From assembly GCA_900754495.1 (NCBI GenBank), contig CAAEDC010000170.1, positions 1-32,571 of the forward strand: DNA of 32,571 nucleotides, in the 5' to 3' direction. The number at the start of each line of letters is the position of its first letter. Within the stretch, counting starts at the first letter, position 1. The translations under genes and the position numbers were made by a program. Source of the stretch: Eggerthellaceae bacterium (GTDB taxonomy: Bacteria > Actinomycetota > Coriobacteriia > Coriobacteriales > Eggerthellaceae). Shown here piece after piece: positions 27,881 to 32,571 of this stretch. Under the pieces are notes generated by a model that saw only the letters and a list, made by a program, of their open reading frames with translations, searched no databases and had not been told where the DNA came from.

Positions 27881-27911
27881 AATGAGAAAAAGCGACTGTC
27901 CCTTTTTCTCA

Positions 27912-27913
<2 letters not shown>
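27881..27913. repeat. Palindromic repeat, family 1, copy 3 (gyrB-gyrA gap)
   Basis: A perfect 12-base inverted repeat, AATGAGAAAAAG ... CTTTTTCTCATT, around CGACTGTCC. It differs from 2308-2340 only in the centre (GACTG for GAACG). Its last two bases are part of the gyrB stop codon. Confidence 0.88.
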
Positions 27914-29993
<2,080 letters not shown>

Positions 29994-30095
29994 GCATAAT
30001 CCATCATGATAAAAGCTCGGATTACAGCGTTCTGACGCTTTCTCAGCCGTTTTGCGGGGAGATAGCGGGTTATTTCAACAACTTCTTCATTTTAT

Positions 30096-30117
30096 CGTTG
30101 ATCATAAGCGATCAACG
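30096..30117 (-). terminator. Hairpin after recF, possible terminator
   Basis: CGTTGATC pairs with GATCAACG around 6 bases, 4 bases beyond the recF stop. No T run follows on the - strand, so it may only be a weak or factor-aided stop. Confidence 0.35.
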
Positions 30118-30121
30118 CATC

Positions 30122-31234
30122 TCACGCCCTTATCGGAAGCTCCACGACATCGGCGCGGGAAAGCAGATCGCCGCCGAAATAGGAAAGCCCGGTCGTGGTG
30201 ATGAACGTCTGCAGATCCTCGAGCGCGAAGGCGAGCAGGGCGCGGCGTCGATCGGCGTCGAGCTCGCCCATCACGTCGTCGAGGAGCAGCACCGGTTTCT
30301 GGTCGAGCATCTCCTCGATCAGCGCCGTCTCGGCGAGCTTGAACGCGAGCACGAGCGAGCGGCGCTGCCCTTGGCTTCCGTAGAACGCCGCGTTGCGGCC
30401 GTCGATGAAGAAGTCGAGGTGATCAGCGTGGGGTCCGACCACGCTGCGATGGCGGGCGCGCTCCTCCGCGCGGCGCGCGACGAGCGCGGATTCGAGGCGA
30501 TCGCGCGCCTCGTCGCGCGACGGGGTCTCCATGACGATCCGCTCGGGGTCGTGCTCGATCCACGAGGGGGTGTAGCTGGCCTCCAGTTCCTCCCTGCCGT
30601 TCGAGATCTGGGCGTAATACCCCGCCATCGCCTTGGCGAGGCGGTTGAACAGCGCCGCGCGGTAGCAGGTGAGCTGCGCTCCCACCATGACCATGACCTC
30701 GTCCATGCTGGCTACAAGGTCGTCGGGCACCTCATCGCGCAGAAGGCGGTTTTTCCCTTTGAGGGCCTTCTCGTAGTCGGAGCGGATGCGGTGGTGGCTG
30801 GCGGAAAGCTGGGAGCCGAGGATGTCGAGGGCGTCGCGGCGCGGCGCCGAGGCGCTGCGCGCGAGCTCGAGGTCGTCAGGCGTGAAGGCGACCGACGGCA
30901 CGATGCCGCGCAGATCAGCCGCGCGCTTGGGTTTGCCGTTGAACAGGCGCTTTTTCTTCCCATCCACCACCTGCAGCGTGAACTGCAGATCGCGGGCGCC
31001 GTCGGACGCCCAAGAGTCGAGCCGGGCGAACGGCGCGCCGTGGCGCACCATCTGCGCGGCGGTCGGATTGCGGAACGACGTCTGCGCGGTGAGCAGCTGG
31101 ATGCCCTCTATGATGTTGGTCTTACCCGTCGCATTGGGTCCGACGAACACGGTCAGCCGGCCCAATCCCCCCAGTTCGAGATGGGAATAGTTCCTGAAAT
31201 CGACGAACTCGAGGCGCTGAAGCGTCAATCCCAT
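30122..31234 (-). CDS. recF: DNA replication and repair protein RecF
   Basis: 370 residues. SMC-like ATPase that helps load RecA at gaps. Seen: Walker A VGPNATGKTN at 31-40, ABC signature SQGQRRSLVLAFKLAE, Walker B PVLLLDDVMGELD. It starts 20 bases after dnaN and is probably co-transcribed with it. The start codon gives the conserved N-terminus LTLQRLEFVDFRNY. In many actinobacteria a DUF721 gene follows recF; here none does. Confidence 0.97.
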   Translation of the reverse strand: MGLTLQRLEFVDFRNYSHLELGGLGRLTVFVGPNATGKTNIIEGIQLLTAQTSFRNPTAAQMVRHGAPFARLDSWASDGARDLQFTLQVVDGKKKRLFNGKPKRAADLRGIVPSVAFTPDDLELARSASAPRRDALDILGSQLSASHHRIRSDYEKALKGKNRLLRDEVPDDLVASMDEVMVMVGAQLTCYRAALFNRLAKAMAGYYAQISNGREELEASYTPSWIEHDPERIVMETPSRDEARDRLESALVARRAEERARHRSVVGPHADHLDFFIDGRNAAFYGSQGQRRSLVLAFKLAETALIEEMLDQKPVLLLDDVMGELDADRRRALLAFALEDLQTFITTTGLSYFGGDLLSRADVVELPIRA

Positions 31235-31254
31235 CGGCCCGGCGCGCCCGTCAG

Positions 31255-32355
31255 CTACGCGATGCGGACGGGCATGACGAGGTAGAGGTAGTCCTCATCC
31301 CCGTCGGCGGTGAACGTGCCGGGACGCATCGACGAGATGATGTCGAGGTTCACCTTGTCGGTCTCGACCGCCGTAAGGCCTTCGAGCACATAGGACGAGT
31401 TGAGAGCGATCTCGACATCCTCCCCCTCGCAGACGCAGGGGATCGTCTCCTGGGCGCTGCCCACGTCCTGGGCGGCGGCGGAAAGCTGCACGGTCTGGGA
31501 GGCGACGTTGATGTCGAACCTCACCGGCGAAGCGGCCTGACCGAGGAGGGAGACGCGCTTCACCGCCGCGACGAGACGGTCGACCTCGATGGTCGCGCGC
31601 AGGGCATGCGTGTCGGGAAGGAGCTGCTTGTAGTTGGGGAAGTTTCCCTCAATGCGGCGGTTGACGAACACCGTGTCGCGGTAGGTGACGACGATCTGGT
31701 TCTCCGCCAACGCCAGCGACACCGTCTCCTCGGATTTGGGCATCCCGGCAAGCTCCTGAAGGAACGAACCCGCGATGACCGCCTGGAAATCCTCCGCCCC
31801 GCTGTCCGCAACCTGCGTCTCCGTCACCGCAAGGCGGTACGAGTCGGTCGCCACCATCTTGAACACGCCGCCCTCGAGCGTCACGAGCACGCCGGTGAGG
31901 ATGGCGCGGCTCTCGTCACGGGAGACGACGCGCGCGACGCGGCGGACCATCGCGGCGAACTGGGAGAACGGCACCTCGATGCGCTGGGTCACGTCCACAT
32001 GGGGAAATCCCGGGAAATCGTCGGGGTTGAGCGCTTTGATGCTAAACGACGCGCCGTCGCAGGCGATGTCGGCGGACTCCTCGTCCGCGACGATATGGAC
32101 GGCGGCGTCGGAGAGGTTCTTCACGATGTCGCTGAACAGCTTTGCCGGCACGACCGCCCTGCCCTCCTCCTCGACGAGCGCCGGAGCCGTGTACTGGATG
32201 GAGAGCTCAAGGTCGGTCGTCTGGAGCGTGAGGGCGTCGCCGCGCGCCTCGACGAGAACGCCTGACAGCACGGGAAGGGTCGAGCGGGAGGAGGCTCCCT
32301 TGGACACGACCGCCAAAGCGTTTTGGAGTTCCGTTTTGTTGATGCTGAGCTTCAC
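31255..32355 (-). CDS. dnaN: DNA polymerase III beta sliding clamp
   Basis: 366 residues in the usual three clamp domains. It encircles DNA and holds polymerase III. Seen: MKLSINKTELQNALAVVSKGASSRSTLPVLSGVLVEA at the start, FPNYKQLLP and ends with the YLYLVMPVRIA tail typical of the clamp's partner-binding C-terminus. Start: GTG at 32355 with AGGAAGGT five bases before it; the ATG between them is out of frame and hits a stop at once. Confidence 0.98.
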   Translation of the reverse strand: MKLSINKTELQNALAVVSKGASSRSTLPVLSGVLVEARGDALTLQTTDLELSIQYTAPALVEEEGRAVVPAKLFSDIVKNLSDAAVHIVADEESADIACDGASFSIKALNPDDFPGFPHVDVTQRIEVPFSQFAAMVRRVARVVSRDESRAILTGVLVTLEGGVFKMVATDSYRLAVTETQVADSGAEDFQAVIAGSFLQELAGMPKSEETVSLALAENQIVVTYRDTVFVNRRIEGNFPNYKQLLPDTHALRATIEVDRLVAAVKRVSLLGQAASPVRFDINVASQTVQLSAAAQDVGSAQETIPCVCEGEDVEIALNSSYVLEGLTAVETDKVNLDIISSMRPGTFTADGDEDYLYLVMPVRIA

Positions 32356-32417
32356 GGCATACCTTCCTATCGTCGGAGCGCCCGCGGGATCGCGGCGTTG
32401 GATGTTTGCAGATCGCT

Positions 32418-32423
32418 ATTGTA
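32418..32423 (-). promoter_or_regulatory. Possible -10 box of dnaN
   Basis: TACAAT on the - strand, 63 bases before the GTG, without a good -35. The 216 bases from dnaN to the window edge hold no recognisable gene and no clear DnaA box (closest is a 6-of-9 match at TCTCCCACA). Confidence 0.35.
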
Positions 32424-32571
32424 CTAGCATGGACGCGCTTCGGGGATCCTGAAACCCTTCCGCTTATTGATCTTGATCTTTTCTTTAAGGCTCTTCGGTG
32501 GTTTCTGTGGGAGAGATTCCGGCATAGGCCCAGCTCAGCGGGCGAAAACAACGATCTGGAACTGAAACGGC

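Noticed and set aside
32207..32551. - strand frame of 114 codons crossing the dnaN start
   Set aside because: It overlaps the dnaN N-terminus in another frame, is Arg/Ser-rich and has no family features; it is not DnaA.
32356..32571. Possible oriC between dnaN and dnaA
   Set aside because: No DnaA box better than 6 of 9 is visible and no dnaA coding end is present; the origin may lie just outside the window.

Overview
The window is high-GC, almost fully coding chromosome from an actinobacterium. The class is most likely Coriobacteriia, and Eggerthellaceae is my best guess. That rests on the order dnaN-recF-gyrB-gyrA, followed by a tRNA-Ile/tRNA-Ala pair, on indolepyruvate:ferredoxin oxidoreductase genes typical of anaerobes, and on short GGGAC-containing palindromes that I associate with that family. 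The genus cannot be fixed from sequence reading alone.

The right edge lies next to the replication origin. dnaN starts 216 bases from the end and dnaA and oriC should lie just outside. Only three of the 26 protein genes (a RelQ-type alarmone synthetase, a TraX-like protein and a DUF151 protein) run on the + strand. The rest run on the - strand, away from the origin, so they are leading-strand genes.

Layout from left to right: iorB (cut by the edge) and iorA; purE; a metallo-beta-lactamase-fold hydrolase; relQ; tRNA-Phe; a HemN/HemW-like radical SAM protein; purD and purA (with purE, three purine genes in separate units); a YhaO/YhaN-like pair related to SbcD/SbcC; dnaB; the rpsF-ssb-rpsR-rplI operon; an acidic unknown protein; two tRNA-Ser genes; a PrsA/SurA-like foldase lipoprotein; typA with a membrane J-domain protein and a CPBP protease; a TraX-like gene; tRNA-Ala and tRNA-Ile; a DUF151 protein; gyrA, gyrB, recF and dnaN.

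Non-coding content is richer than the gene list suggests. There are two parS-like sites (one inside iorA, one after gyrA). One palindromic repeat family has three copies lying against gene ends or starts, and there is one perfect 32-bp inverted repeat. Two ~100-nt hairpins share a core, keep their pairing while the sequence differs, and show a compensatory base-pair change. A 60-bp direct repeat duplicates the 3' end of tRNA-Ala like an old attachment site. Several promoters and intrinsic terminators are clear, mainly at tRNA genes. GyrA carries tyrosine at the position equivalent to E. coli Ser83, a known quinolone-resistance position.

I see no CRISPR array, insertion sequence, rRNA or evident pseudogene.
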